From positions 1 through 35,214 of the forward strand of contig CALHUY010000020.1 in NCBI GenBank assembly GCA_938039295.1: 35,214 nucleotides of DNA. The letters run 5' to 3'. The translations under genes were made by a program, and so were the position numbers. Numbering within the stretch: the first letter of the stretch is position 1; each line of letters opens with the position of its first letter. Positions 15,094-22,878 of this stretch are shown here, one piece after another. The notes under the pieces were generated by a model. That model was not told the origin of the DNA and did not search any database. It saw nothing but the letters and a program-made list of their open reading frames with translations. The stretch comes from an uncultured Solobacterium sp. Lineage in GTDB: Bacteria; Bacillota_I; Bacilli_A; Erysipelotrichales; Erysipelotrichaceae.

Positions 15094-17430
15094 TTATACT
15101 TCCTTTGTAATTGTAAAATGAATTGTAATTGCGCTGCAATCTGGAGTAGAAATTGTAAGAACAGCCTCTCCCTCTTCTCCAGTTGTCTTAATATATGTAC
15201 CTGTCATACCACCTTCTGTAACAACTGTATTAGGACCAACAATTTCGATTGGTCCAGTCGTAATGAGGTTTAATGGTAGTTGTGCATAGGAAGCTAAATT
15301 ATGATATTCATCCTTTACTTGAATACGAATTGCGGACATGTCATAGCAACTTCCTTCCACAAGATTTGTACGAGAAACTTGGTACGATAGATGTAATTTA
15401 CCAGATGAACGTTTGATAATAGATTTTACAACTTTTCCATTTTTGATAGCATCAAATCTCCAAGTAATCGAATCCGAACCCCAACCGGATACATACTTTC
15501 CAAATAGAGCGACACCATCACTGTAGCTCATCTTGTATTGAAACATGATTTTTGCATATAGCAAACGATACCGTAATGGCAAATTACTACCATACTTTTT
15601 ACTTGCTAATAAACATTTACGAATATCAGCAGCTTTCTCTTTAGAAAAATGCTCATTGGTTTCAAGTAGTTTACCAATCGTATCATCGATACGAATTGGA
15701 CCATGCTTTAAACCAGAATACGCAGAATGAGAAAACGCTGATACAAACTGATCATTTTTATATAATCGCACTTCATCCGCATTAGTAAATGCGTAGAAAT
15801 CAGGTAGATTACCAGCATTGTAATCACCAATATCCATCGAAGTGCTGATTTCTAAAATTGGTTCTTCATCTTGTTGTGAAGCATATACACTTGCCGCAAG
15901 TTTTGGATTGCGGAAACTATCCATGACGCCATGATAACAAATACGATCACCAGAACCAAAGTCTTTATGTGTTGCATAATCAAACATACACCATTGGAAA
16001 ACTCCGGTATGTTGTCCATCAGACATTGCGTCACTAAATACACGTGCATGACGTAATGCATGTTCTTGGCGTCTTGCTTGTGTATCAAAACTCTTTGTCG
16101 GAAACATGTGCCCATTTGCTTCAGAGATAATGAGTGGATGATGTGTATCCACCATAACTTCACTCTTACTTAATGCACCTTTATTATCACCGTGATGCGA
16201 GAAATCATTGAAAGTATAAATATCTTCTAATAGATGACTCTTTGTAAGATAGCGTACACCTGCTGTAGGTCTAGAAGGATCTAAGGCTCTAGCAACTTCA
16301 TTTGTTTTCGCATAGAGTTCATCATCATCTAATGATTCATTGATTCTTACACCCCATAGAATGATAGAAGGATGATTACGATACTGTAGCACCATATCTT
16401 CTGTGTTACGGATTGCTTGTTGTTTCCAAGTTTCGTCCCCGATATGTTGCCAACCAGGAATCTCAGTAAACACATATAAACCGTATCGGTCACAAGCATC
16501 GATAAAGGATTGGCTTTGTGGATAGTGTGAAGTGCGAACTGCATTCACATGTAACTCTTCTTTTAAAATACGTACATCTTCTTCTTGTAAAGAATCAACA
16601 GCTGCATAACCAATATATGGATAGCATTGGTGACGATTCAAACCTCTCAAGAATACTTTTCGATCATTGATATATAAATTATTCTGATCAAAACGAATTG
16701 TACGGAATCCAAAGTTTGTTGCAAAAGTATCATCTCCCAGTTCCACAATACAACGATATAAAGTTGGTGATTCGGCTGTCCATGCATGAATATTCTTTAC
16801 AGGTATTTTTATTTGCTGCGTATTGATAGATACGGCCTGTTGTGCGATAATTTCACCCTTTGAGTCAAGAATCTTGACTTGATATGAATCAATAGGAACC
16901 AGCCCATCTGTTTGGATGGATACTGAGACTGTATCTAGTGTATTCGTTGTTACAAATACATCTTTAATAAAGTATGCAGGCTTATCATAAAGCCATACAT
17001 CACGATAGATACCTCCATATGTAAGATAATCAATCACAAATCCAAATGGAGGTGTATTCAAACTCTCATGACTATCTACTTTTACAGTTAAAACATTCTC
17101 TTGATCAAAGAGAATATTATCAGTTAGTTCAACGATAAATGCAGTATATCCACACGAATGAACATACAATTCTTTGCCATTGAAATACACTGTAGTCTCA
17201 TGAGCACTACCATCAAAGCGTATAAAATATCTTCTGTCTTTTAAAGATGAATCAAATGTTAATTTCTTACGATAACCAACAACCTTTTGATAGCTTTCTG
17301 AGTTAGCATAATGTAAAGGTAATTCTTGAACAGTATGTGGTAAGCGAACTACCTTGTCCGCACTGCCATCTATAATAAACGCATCACTCCATTGGTCGAT
17401 ATATTCCCAATCATTATTTATTTTATTCAT
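15094..17430 (-). CDS. GH2 glycosidase (beta-galactosidase or beta-glucuronidase type)
   Basis: 778 aa, no signal peptide. GH2 enzymes hydrolyse beta-galactosides, beta-glucuronides or related glycosides. Visible order: N-terminal sugar-binding domain (WEYIDQWSDAF, RYFIRFDGSAHETTVYFNG, PPFGFVIDYLTYGGIYRDVWL), Ig-like middle domain (about 155-245), catalytic barrel (FLRGLNRHQCYPYIG, AVRTSHYPQSQSFIDACDRYGLYVFTE), acid/base Glu365 in ILWGVRINES, nucleophile Glu437 in PLIISEANGH. C-terminal domains cover about 540-778. The acid/base motif is WGVRINE instead of the usual W-[SG]-x-GNE. With an alpha-galactosidase in the operon, beta-galactosidase is the more likely activity. It overlaps the TetR gene by 8 bp. 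Confidence 0.9.
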   Translation of the reverse strand: MNKINNDWEYIDQWSDAFIIDGSADKVVRLPHTVQELPLHYANSESYQKVVGYRKKLTFDSSLKDRRYFIRFDGSAHETTVYFNGKELYVHSCGYTAFIVELTDNILFDQENVLTVKVDSHESLNTPPFGFVIDYLTYGGIYRDVWLYDKPAYFIKDVFVTTNTLDTVSVSIQTDGLVPIDSYQVKILDSKGEIIAQQAVSINTQQIKIPVKNIHAWTAESPTLYRCIVELGDDTFATNFGFRTIRFDQNNLYINDRKVFLRGLNRHQCYPYIGYAAVDSLQEEDVRILKEELHVNAVRTSHYPQSQSFIDACDRYGLYVFTEIPGWQHIGDETWKQQAIRNTEDMVLQYRNHPSIILWGVRINESLDDDELYAKTNEVARALDPSRPTAGVRYLTKSHLLEDIYTFNDFSHHGDNKGALSKSEVMVDTHHPLIISEANGHMFPTKSFDTQARRQEHALRHARVFSDAMSDGQHTGVFQWCMFDYATHKDFGSGDRICYHGVMDSFRNPKLAASVYASQQDEEPILEISTSMDIGDYNAGNLPDFYAFTNADEVRLYKNDQFVSAFSHSAYSGLKHGPIRIDDTIGKLLETNEHFSKEKAADIRKCLLASKKYGSNLPLRYRLLYAKIMFQYKMSYSDGVALFGKYVSGWGSDSITWRFDAIKNGKVVKSIIKRSSGKLHLSYQVSRTNLVEGSCYDMSAIRIQVKDEYHNLASYAQLPLNLITTGPIEIVGPNTVVTEGGMTGTYIKTTGEEGEAVLTISTPDCSAITIHFTITKEV

Positions 17431-17989
17431 TATCTATAACCATTCCTTTCATGATGATATTCATCATTTCTTTTAAAGCTTTCGCATACGTTAAATTTCT
17501 TTCTTGTAGTTCATCCGTAGATAAAAGTTGTTCAAAAGTTGCGGTTATAATCTGGCGCAGAATAAATGTGTTAATCTTACGAATTTCCTTTTTACGGATA
17601 CCTTCATTGATTAGTTTGATAATAGGTTCCCAATCATTTTCTAAATGTTCATTTAAACGTATATACACTTGAGGATAGGTATCCTTTAAACTTGATAGCA
17701 CACGAAAGTCAATTTTGGCATACTGTTTTGGCATCGCAATCATCACTTGTTCCAAACGTTTTGCAATACTAGCATCACTTGATAAAATCTTCTGCTTCTC
17801 CTTTTGAATGTTCTCAAAACCATAATCTAATAATGCAATTAATAAATCTTCTTTTGATGAAAAGAAACGATAGATTGTTTTCTTTGCAATATGCATCGAC
17901 TGGGCGATATCGTCCATAGTAAAATCTAACCCTTTATCATTAAATAATTCTAGTGTTGTAGTTAAGATATCTTGTTGTATATTTTCCAT
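17423..17989 (-). CDS. TetR-family regulator of the sugar operon
   Basis: 188 aa. N-terminal TetR helix-turn-helix (about 5-50): ILTTTLELFNDKGLDFTMDDIA then AKKTIYRFFSSKEDLLIALL; the remaining 135 residues are an all-helical ligand/dimer domain without a name. It is the first gene of the operon (8-bp overlap with GH2) and lies directly behind a 28-bp inverted repeat, which suggests autorepression relieved by a sugar or a product. A TetR protein, rather than LacI, GntR or AraC, controlling a GH2/GPH/GH36 set is a less common arrangement. RBS GGAGG lies 10 nt before the ATG, inside the inverted repeat. Confidence 0.9.
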   Translation of the reverse strand: MENIQQDILTTTLELFNDKGLDFTMDDIAQSMHIAKKTIYRFFSSKEDLLIALLDYGFENIQKEKQKILSSDASIAKRLEQVMIAMPKQYAKIDFRVLSSLKDTYPQVYIRLNEHLENDWEPIIKLINEGIRKKEIRKINTFILRQIITATFEQLLSTDELQERNLTYAKALKEMMNIIMKGMVIDNE

Positions 17990-17990
17990 C

Positions 17991-18018
17991 GGAAACTATC
18001 CTCCGTTTATCAGTTTCC
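17991..18018 (-). promoter_or_regulatory. Candidate TetR operator over the transcription start and RBS
   Basis: GGAAACT and AGTTTCC form a perfect 7-bp inverted repeat with a 14-bp centre. The centre contains the tetR RBS (18000-18004) and the left arm begins next to the -10 box. The length fits a TetR-family site. The same repeat could form an mRNA hairpin hiding the RBS. Confidence 0.5.
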
Positions 18019-18047
18019 ATTATAAAGGATTGAAAACGCTTACGCAA
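18019..18047 (-). promoter_or_regulatory. Sigma-A promoter of the tetR-GH2-GPH-GH36 operon
   Basis: TTGCGT (18042-18047) and a perfect TATAAT (18019-18024) with a 17-bp spacer on the minus strand. Confidence 0.75.
18031..18044. promoter_or_regulatory. Candidate catabolite-responsive element (cre)
   Basis: TGAAAACGCTTACG matches the cre core TGNAANCGNWNNC and lies within the spacer and -35 box of the operon promoter, where CcpA binding would block RNA polymerase. Carbon catabolite repression of the operon is the expected result. Confidence 0.6.
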
Positions 18048-18053
18048 GTATAT

Positions 18054-18078
18054 AAAAAAATGCCAGTTTATACTGGCA
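18054..18078 (-). terminator. Terminator of gmk
   Basis: TGCCAGT (18061-18067) and ACTGGCA (18072-18078) with a 4-nt loop; seven T on the minus strand (18054-18060). It separates gmk from the sugar operon promoter 7 bp further on. Confidence 0.85.
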
Positions 18079-18084
18079 GACAAA

Positions 18085-18657
18085 CTAAATATTTGACTTC
18101 ATATGACGTTTGATAATCACGCGGATAATATCAGCCGCTAACTTCGCATCGTCGTTACATACAACATACTTGTACATACCAATGAGTTCCATTTCACGTG
18201 CAGCTTTTGCCAAACGTTCTTGAACTATTTCTTCTGGTTCCGTATTACGTCCACGAATTCTCTTCTCAAGCTCCGCCATACTTGGTGGAACGATGAAGAT
18301 TGTTAAGGCATCCTTCACCTTTTCACGAACCTGAGTACATCCTTGCACTTCAATTTCTAAGATGACATTCTTGCCTTCTTTACGTAGTCTTTCAACTTCA
18401 GAGATTGGTGTACCATAGTAGTTTCCAACAAATTCTGCAGACTCTAATAATTCACCATTCTTCTTTGCTTGTTCAAACTCTTCCTTCGTGACAAAGTGAT
18501 AATTTATACCATCAACTTCACCTGGTCTCTGCTTACGAGTAGTCATAGAAACCGAGTATGCAAGTTTCAAATCCTTATCATGAATAAACTCTTTGAGAAC
18601 CGTTCCCTTACCAACACCAGAAGGTCCACTTAATACAATTAACAATCCCTTAGCCAT
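18085..18657 (-). CDS. gmk: Guanylate kinase
   Basis: 190 aa from the ATG at 18657, the second ATG; the first (18672) overlaps the GGAGG that serves as RBS. Gmk phosphorylates GMP to GDP. P-loop GPSGVGKGT at about 11-19, GMP-binding SVSMTTRKQRPGEVDGINYHF, and the lid-region RGRNTEPEEIVQERL are all present. It is monocistronic, divergent from rqcH with overlapping promoters, and closed by its own terminator. Confidence 0.97.
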   Translation of the reverse strand: MAKGLLIVLSGPSGVGKGTVLKEFIHDKDLKLAYSVSMTTRKQRPGEVDGINYHFVTKEEFEQAKKNGELLESAEFVGNYYGTPISEVERLRKEGKNVILEIEVQGCTQVREKVKDALTIFIVPPSMAELEKRIRGRNTEPEEIVQERLAKAAREMELIGMYKYVVCNDDAKLAADIIRVIIKRHMKSNI

Positions 18658-18683
18658 AATTGTATCCTCCATCCTTACCTAAT

Positions 18684-18712
18684 AGATTACTCATTAATTT
18701 TAACATAGTCAA
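18684..18712 (-). promoter_or_regulatory. Promoter of gmk
   Basis: TTGACT (18707-18712), 17-bp spacer, TAATCT (18684-18689) on the minus strand. Confidence 0.55.
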
Positions 18713-18715
18713 TCA

Positions 18716-18724
18716 TGATATAAT
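18716..18724 (+). promoter_or_regulatory. Extended -10 promoter of rqcH
   Basis: TGATATAAT is a perfect extended -10, 23 nt before the ATG. It interleaves with the -35 region of the divergent gmk promoter. Confidence 0.55.
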
Positions 18725-18747
18725 AAGAAAAATAAAGAGGTTTTCAA

Positions 18748-20388
18748 ATGGCACTAGATGGTATTTTATTATCAAAACTGATTCCTGAAATTCAAGCTAC
18801 ACTTCCATTCAGAATTCAGAAAATATATATGACTTCTCAGACTGAGCTTTTACTACAAACGCACGGTACTGCAGGTAAGAAACAATTATTGATTTCGACA
18901 CATTCCGTATATAACCGAATTCTGTTTACGAATCGTAGTTATCCTACTCCTAATGAACCTTCTAATTTTGTAATGGTGTTGCGTAAATATCTAGAAGGTT
19001 CAATCGTTGAAAAAATCCATCAGGCAGATTTAGACCGTTGGATGGTTTTTGATATTCGTCATCATAATGAAATTGGTGATCTAGAGTATCTTAAACTATA
19101 CGTAGAGTTAATGGGTAAGTACGCTAATGTCATCTTAGTAAACGCACAAAATCGAATCATCGATGCAATGAAGCGTATTCCCCCATTTGAAAATAGTAGA
19201 CGCACCATTCAAGCAGGTGCTGAATTCATTCAAACACCTTCCCAGGATAAGAAGAACCCATTCATTGAACAGATTGTAGATACAAACATTTCACTTACAA
19301 AGCAGTTCTCCGGTTTTTCACCATTTCTTGCGAAAGAAGTTGAATATCGTATGTCAAAAGGACAATCCTTCAAAAGTATTATGGATGAGATTTCTAACAG
19401 TAAATCAATCTTCATCGCAAACAGTGATAACGAGCCTGTGTTCCACTGTATCGATTTAACTAGTGTTGGACCATGTAAGGAATATCCTCTTTTTGAAGGA
19501 ATTGATATTCTCTACTTCCATCGCGAAGAAAAAGAACGAATTAAACAGATTTCTGGTGATATTCAACACTTTATCAATCGACAATTAAAACACCAAAGCA
19601 CAAAGCTACCTCGTTTAATCGAAGAATACGAGGCTGCTAAGGATTGTGATAAATGGCGTGAATATGGTGACTTACTTTACGCATATCAAATCACTGATAC
19701 AAAAGGACTCAAAGAGATTACTCTAAATCGTTTTGTGGATGACTCTCCTATCCATATTCCACTAGATCCTAAATTAGATGGCAAAGGCAATGCTCGTAAG
19801 GCATTTCAGAAATACAATAAGTTAAAGAAAGGTCAAGTATACCTCCAAGAACAGATACAGCTTTGTCAGATGGAAATTGAATACTTTAGTGGTCTAGCGG
19901 AACAACTCAAGTACGCCGACTTTGATACTGCAATGGAAATTCGAGAAGAACTTGTAAAACTTGGTTACCTTTTCGAAAAAGAAAAAGGTAAAAAGAAGAA
20001 AAAGAAAAAAGACGTATCACCTTCGTATACTACATTTACGACAGAACAAGGTGTATCTATTTCCTTTGGTAAGAATAACTTACAAAATGATGCATTAACT
20101 TGGCATACGAAAAAGAGTAACATTTGGTTCCATACTAAGGATTATCATGGTTCCCATGTCGTTGTACATGATGATAATCCAGATGAGTTTACAATACGTC
20201 TAGCCGCAAATATCGCAGCCTACTTCTCGGCAGGTCGTATGTCCTCAAGTGTTCCAGTTGCATATTGCCCTATCAAAAATCTCAAAAAAATTCCAGGTGC
20301 GAAACCTGGAATGGTTGAACTAGGTAAATATAAGATGATTTATATTGATCCTGATGAAGAACAAATCAGCCAATATATTTCTCTTTAG
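18748..20388 (+). CDS. rqcH: NFACT protein RqcH (Rqc2/FbpA homologue), ribosome quality control
   Basis: 546 aa, RBS AAAGAGG. RqcH binds the stalled 50S with peptidyl-tRNA and recruits tRNA-Ala to add C-terminal alanine tails that mark the chain for proteolysis; older annotations call it fibronectin-binding protein. NFACT-N domain about 1-200 with the Asp96-Arg97 pair of the NFACT-N active region, a helical coiled-coil middle (about 260-430) with a poly-lysine tract (GKKKKKKK), and the NFACT-R domain (WHTKKSNIWFHTKDYHGSHVV) at the C-terminus. Its 3' end overlaps the convergent rluB stop by 4 bp and contains the rluB terminator. Confidence 0.95.
   Translation: MALDGILLSKLIPEIQATLPFRIQKIYMTSQTELLLQTHGTAGKKQLLISTHSVYNRILFTNRSYPTPNEPSNFVMVLRKYLEGSIVEKIHQADLDRWMVFDIRHHNEIGDLEYLKLYVELMGKYANVILVNAQNRIIDAMKRIPPFENSRRTIQAGAEFIQTPSQDKKNPFIEQIVDTNISLTKQFSGFSPFLAKEVEYRMSKGQSFKSIMDEISNSKSIFIANSDNEPVFHCIDLTSVGPCKEYPLFEGIDILYFHREEKERIKQISGDIQHFINRQLKHQSTKLPRLIEEYEAAKDCDKWREYGDLLYAYQITDTKGLKEITLNRFVDDSPIHIPLDPKLDGKGNARKAFQKYNKLKKGQVYLQEQIQLCQMEIEYFSGLAEQLKYADFDTAMEIREELVKLGYLFEKEKGKKKKKKKDVSPSYTTFTTEQGVSISFGKNNLQNDALTWHTKKSNIWFHTKDYHGSHVVVHDDNPDEFTIRLAANIAAYFSAGRMSSSVPVAYCPIKNLKKIPGAKPGMVELGKYKMIYIDPDEEQISQYISL
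20284..20312 (-). terminator. Terminator for rluB inside the rqcH coding region
   Basis: ATTCCAGGT (20290-20298) and ACCTGGAAT (20304-20312) form a perfect 9-bp stem with a 5-nt loop. On the minus strand it is followed by seven T (20284-20290). It lies about 75 bp past the rluB stop, within codons for KKIPGAKPGM of rqcH. Confidence 0.7.
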
Positions 20389-21116
20389 TCTTCAGTTGAA
20401 TGTTTCACCATCGCAAGCAATTTACGTACTTCAAAACTACGTAGCTTACGATATTGTCCTTGTCTTAGATTTCCTAAATCTAAGAAACCATAACCAATAC
20501 GATTTAATCTTGTGACCTCACAATGGAAGTATTCCATCATGCGCCGTACTTCACGATTACGTCCTTCTTGGATTGTAATATGGAGTACGGTCTTATTTTT
20601 CTTCGCAGAACGTTCTAATAATACTACTTCAGCTGGTAATGTCTTACCATCAGAAAGCATAATACCTTTTGCCAAGCGATTTAACATATCATCTGTTAGT
20701 ACACCAGTTACCGCAACTTCATAAGTCTTAGGTAAATGTGAAGATGGGTGCATCATCGCATTTGCAAAATCACCATCATTTGTTAAAAGTAAAATACCAG
20801 AAGTATCATAATCCAAGCGACCAACTGGATAGATGCGCTCTTTTACATCACTAAGATACGCAAGCACAGTTTCTCTACCCTTTTCATCACTGACACTAGA
20901 GATCACTCTACGCGGTTTATTTAAAAGGTAATACACCTTTTCCTCTTTCTTTAATACAACACCATTTACACTAATATCATCATCAGGAGATACTTGTGTT
21001 CCAAGCTCCGTTACAACAATGCCATTCACTTTGACCTTGCCACTAACAATGAGTTCTTCTGCTTTACGACGGCTGGCAATACCCGCCTTCGCTATTGTCT
21101 TCTGTAATCGTTCCAT
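20385..21116 (-). CDS. rluB: 23S rRNA pseudouridine synthase, RsuA/RluB family
   Basis: 243 aa from the ATG at 21116 (RBS AAAGGAGAG 4 nt upstream); the longer frame to 21185 would overlap the upstream gene. It converts a specific uridine of 23S rRNA (position 2605 in E. coli numbering) to pseudouridine. N-terminal S4 domain (ERLQKTIAKAGIASRRKAEELI), catalytic aspartate in YPVGRLDYDTSGILLLTNDG, and the C-terminal RNREVRRMMEYFHCEVTRLNRIGYG motif are visible. RluB, RluE, RluF and RsuA cannot be separated with certainty by eye, but RluB is the usual Bacillota member. Confidence 0.92.
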   Translation of the reverse strand: MERLQKTIAKAGIASRRKAEELIVSGKVKVNGIVVTELGTQVSPDDDISVNGVVLKKEEKVYYLLNKPRRVISSVSDEKGRETVLAYLSDVKERIYPVGRLDYDTSGILLLTNDGDFANAMMHPSSHLPKTYEVAVTGVLTDDMLNRLAKGIMLSDGKTLPAEVVLLERSAKKNKTVLHITIQEGRNREVRRMMEYFHCEVTRLNRIGYGFLDLGNLRQGQYRKLRSFEVRKLLAMVKHSTED

Positions 21117-21129
21117 CTTCTCTCCTTTA

Positions 21130-21405
21130 TTAGTGCTTGTTCTGTGTATTACCCCAGAAAGCACTCCCTGCCTTAGAATAATCATTCATAATCATCACAG
21201 GTACCATTTCAAATTTCGTATCCTGTAAAGATAAAATCTTACAAGCTGTTAATCGTTTATTTCCATCCAAGCACTCATAATAGTCATCATGTACGTTAAC
21301 CTGTACGGCTATCGCAACACCACGCTTTGCAATAGATTCAATCAAAGTTTCAGACTCAACATACGTAAAATGAATCTTAGAAATATGAACTTTCTTATTA
21401 ATCAT
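21130..21405 (-). CDS. 91-aa ParB/Srx-like domain protein
   Basis: 91 aa, RBS AGAGG, 13 bp upstream of rluB. It consists almost entirely of a ParB N-terminal-type fold: VHISKIHFTYVESETLIESIAKRGVAIAVQVN, then YYECLDGNKRLTACKIL, where DGNKRLTA corresponds to the G-x-R-R nucleotide-binding/catalytic loop of ParB, Noc and sulfiredoxin-like proteins. There is no helix-turn-helix and no C-terminal dimer domain, so it is not a chromosome-partition ParB. Known stand-alone ParB-like proteins include CTPases and nucleases; the activity here is unknown. Co-transcription with rluB is likely. Confidence 0.75.
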   Translation of the reverse strand: MINKKVHISKIHFTYVESETLIESIAKRGVAIAVQVNVHDDYYECLDGNKRLTACKILSLQDTKFEMVPVMIMNDYSKAGSAFWGNTQNKH

Positions 21406-21471
21406 AACGTCCTCTAATCGACCTTCATTCTATCATACTGCTAGATGAAAATATACAATCGTACCAATACG

Positions 21472-21496
21472 AAAAAAGCCCTAACATGTTAGGACT
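21472..21496 (-). terminator. Terminator after the Nudix/papain-fold pair
   Basis: AGCCCTAA (21477-21484) and TTAGGACT (21489-21496) pair over 8 bp (one G-U) around CATG; six T on the minus strand (21472-21477). The arm touches the stop codon of the upstream gene. Confidence 0.8.
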
Positions 21497-22368
21497 TAGT
21501 CAACATAGATCAATGAGGATAATGGGATAAAAGAATTCTCCGATAAAAATTCACTCGCTGTTGTGATATGGTTCTTCTTCCCATATACTGCATTGTAGAA
21601 TTGAATTTTACCATCCTTTAATACTTCATACGCTACATAATGTGCATTTGTACGATGGATATACAATAGGATTCCAGATTTACTTGCGCACATCTTTTTA
21701 ATAATCTTAGCGTTGGTTCCAGCACTAATATGTGCGCTAAGACCTTGTTTTTTCAGCCAGAAGTATAGAGATATTTTCTCTTGGCCTAATAAATTACCGA
21801 TAAATGCAAAGCGTTTCAGTCCAGCAAGAACATTCTTCATCAACATAGTTTTGCCATTGAGTTTTAATAGGTTGTATGCAGCAATCCATCCACAACCCTT
21901 ATCTCTTGTATTAAACCACCCAAACGGAATACTCTCCATCTTTCCTTGGTTGATGATATAACCACGTTCATCGAATACACTATCTTCTAACTGTAAACGA
22001 TATTCTTCTACATCATAGATAAATTGGTGATTATTGCATCTTACCGCATTTGCTTGATACGCATGAACCAATTGATCATCCTCTGTATGAAATACAATAC
22101 GATTACAATGATAACGGCGAATATAAGCTTCCAGTAAAACTGCTATTAAATCTATAGCATCCTGTGCAGAAATTTTTTCTGTTAATACAAAGGAAGACTC
22201 CACAACACCATCATGATGATAATGTTCCTCAATACCTACAATCATTTCATCATGACGTAATAAATGACGAACTGAAGGTTGAATTCCAAGAGCAACTAAT
22301 CGCTTTTGATATTTTAAGAAATATGTATCACTATCTGTATTAGTAATACAAACTTGTAACGAAATCAT
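21496..22368 (-). CDS. Predicted papain-fold (C39-like) cysteine peptidase with unknown N-terminal domain
   Basis: 290 aa from the ATG at 22368 (AAAGAG 8 nt upstream); the Nudix stop lies just ahead at 22371. Residues 1-130 match nothing I know. Residues about 145-290 show the order expected of a papain-like fold: Cys159 at a helix start in RDKGCGWIAAYNLLKLNG, His243 in RTNAHYVAYEVLKDGK, and Asn259 in IQFYNAVYG. No signal peptide or membrane helix, so it should act in the cytoplasm. It could be a peptidase, a transglutaminase-like enzyme or an inactive relative. The gene pair with a Nudix hydrolase suggests a common substrate or shared control, but no function can be claimed. Confidence 0.7.
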   Translation of the reverse strand: MISLQVCITNTDSDTYFLKYQKRLVALGIQPSVRHLLRHDEMIVGIEEHYHHDGVVESSFVLTEKISAQDAIDLIAVLLEAYIRRYHCNRIVFHTEDDQLVHAYQANAVRCNNHQFIYDVEEYRLQLEDSVFDERGYIINQGKMESIPFGWFNTRDKGCGWIAAYNLLKLNGKTMLMKNVLAGLKRFAFIGNLLGQEKISLYFWLKKQGLSAHISAGTNAKIIKKMCASKSGILLYIHRTNAHYVAYEVLKDGKIQFYNAVYGKKNHITTASEFLSENSFIPLSSLIYVD

Positions 22369-22370
22369 TT

Positions 22371-22796
22371 TTAATACTCTTTCCAATCCCCTCTGAGTTT
22401 AATATGATCGATTGCTTTCTTTAATAATGCACGGTCAGAAGGATATGTAATAATCGCATGTGCTTCAAGACATGTTAACCAACGTACATCTGATACTTCT
22501 GATAGCTGTGGTACTTCATGACCACCGATAGGATGTGCTAAAAAGAAAATAACATCTTTCAGAGTATCCTCTTTCGGGGAATATGTGTTTATAACTCTAA
22601 AACCATCATCGAAAGAAACCTCTACTCCTGTTTCTTCTAAGATTTCACGATAAGCTGTTTGTTGTTCTGTTTCACCATCTTCAACATGTCCCTTTGGGAA
22701 TGTCCAATGACCTAATGTCTGATGGATTAATAAGAACTGAATGGCACCCTCTTGTTTACGGTATACGATCGCACCGCATGATTTTTCTTTTTTCAT
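22371..22796 (-). CDS. Nudix hydrolase (Ap4A pyrophosphatase-like)
   Basis: 141 aa, RBS CGGAGG 7 nt before the ATG. The complete Nudix box is present: GHVEDGETEQQTAYREILEETGV, that is G-x5-E-x7-R-E-[IL]-x-E-E-x-G-[VU], at about 36-58. SCGAIVYRKQEGAIQFLLI and WTFPKGH before it are typical of the Ap4A hydrolase/MutT branch found in Bacillota. It removes nucleoside diphosphate-linked moieties, perhaps Ap4A. Its last codons are 2 bp from the next gene's ATG, so translation is coupled. Confidence 0.92.
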   Translation of the reverse strand: MKKEKSCGAIVYRKQEGAIQFLLIHQTLGHWTFPKGHVEDGETEQQTAYREILEETGVEVSFDDGFRVINTYSPKEDTLKDVIFFLAHPIGGHEVPQLSEVSDVRWLTCLEAHAIITYPSDRALLKKAIDHIKLRGDWKEY

Positions 22797-22816
22797 ACAC
22801 TACCTCCGCAAAAGAT

Positions 22817-22845
22817 AGTATATATGTTTTTTTTAACTTTGTGAA
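22817..22845 (-). promoter_or_regulatory. Promoter of the Nudix operon
   Basis: TTCACA (22840-22845), 17-bp spacer, TATACT (22817-22822) on the minus strand. Confidence 0.6.
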
Positions 22846-22878
22846 ACAATTGTCTTAAAACGCTTACATTTTTTATAC

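Noticed and set aside
20470..20492. Inverted repeat CTTAGATTT/AAATCTAAG in rluB as rqcH terminator
   Set aside because: No T-tract on either strand; it encodes conserved LDLGNLRQG residues, so it is probably chance.
22855..22868. Second cre-like site upstream of the Nudix promoter (TGTAAGCGTTTTAA)
   Set aside because: The conserved cytosine near the 3' end is missing and the gene is not a catabolic one.
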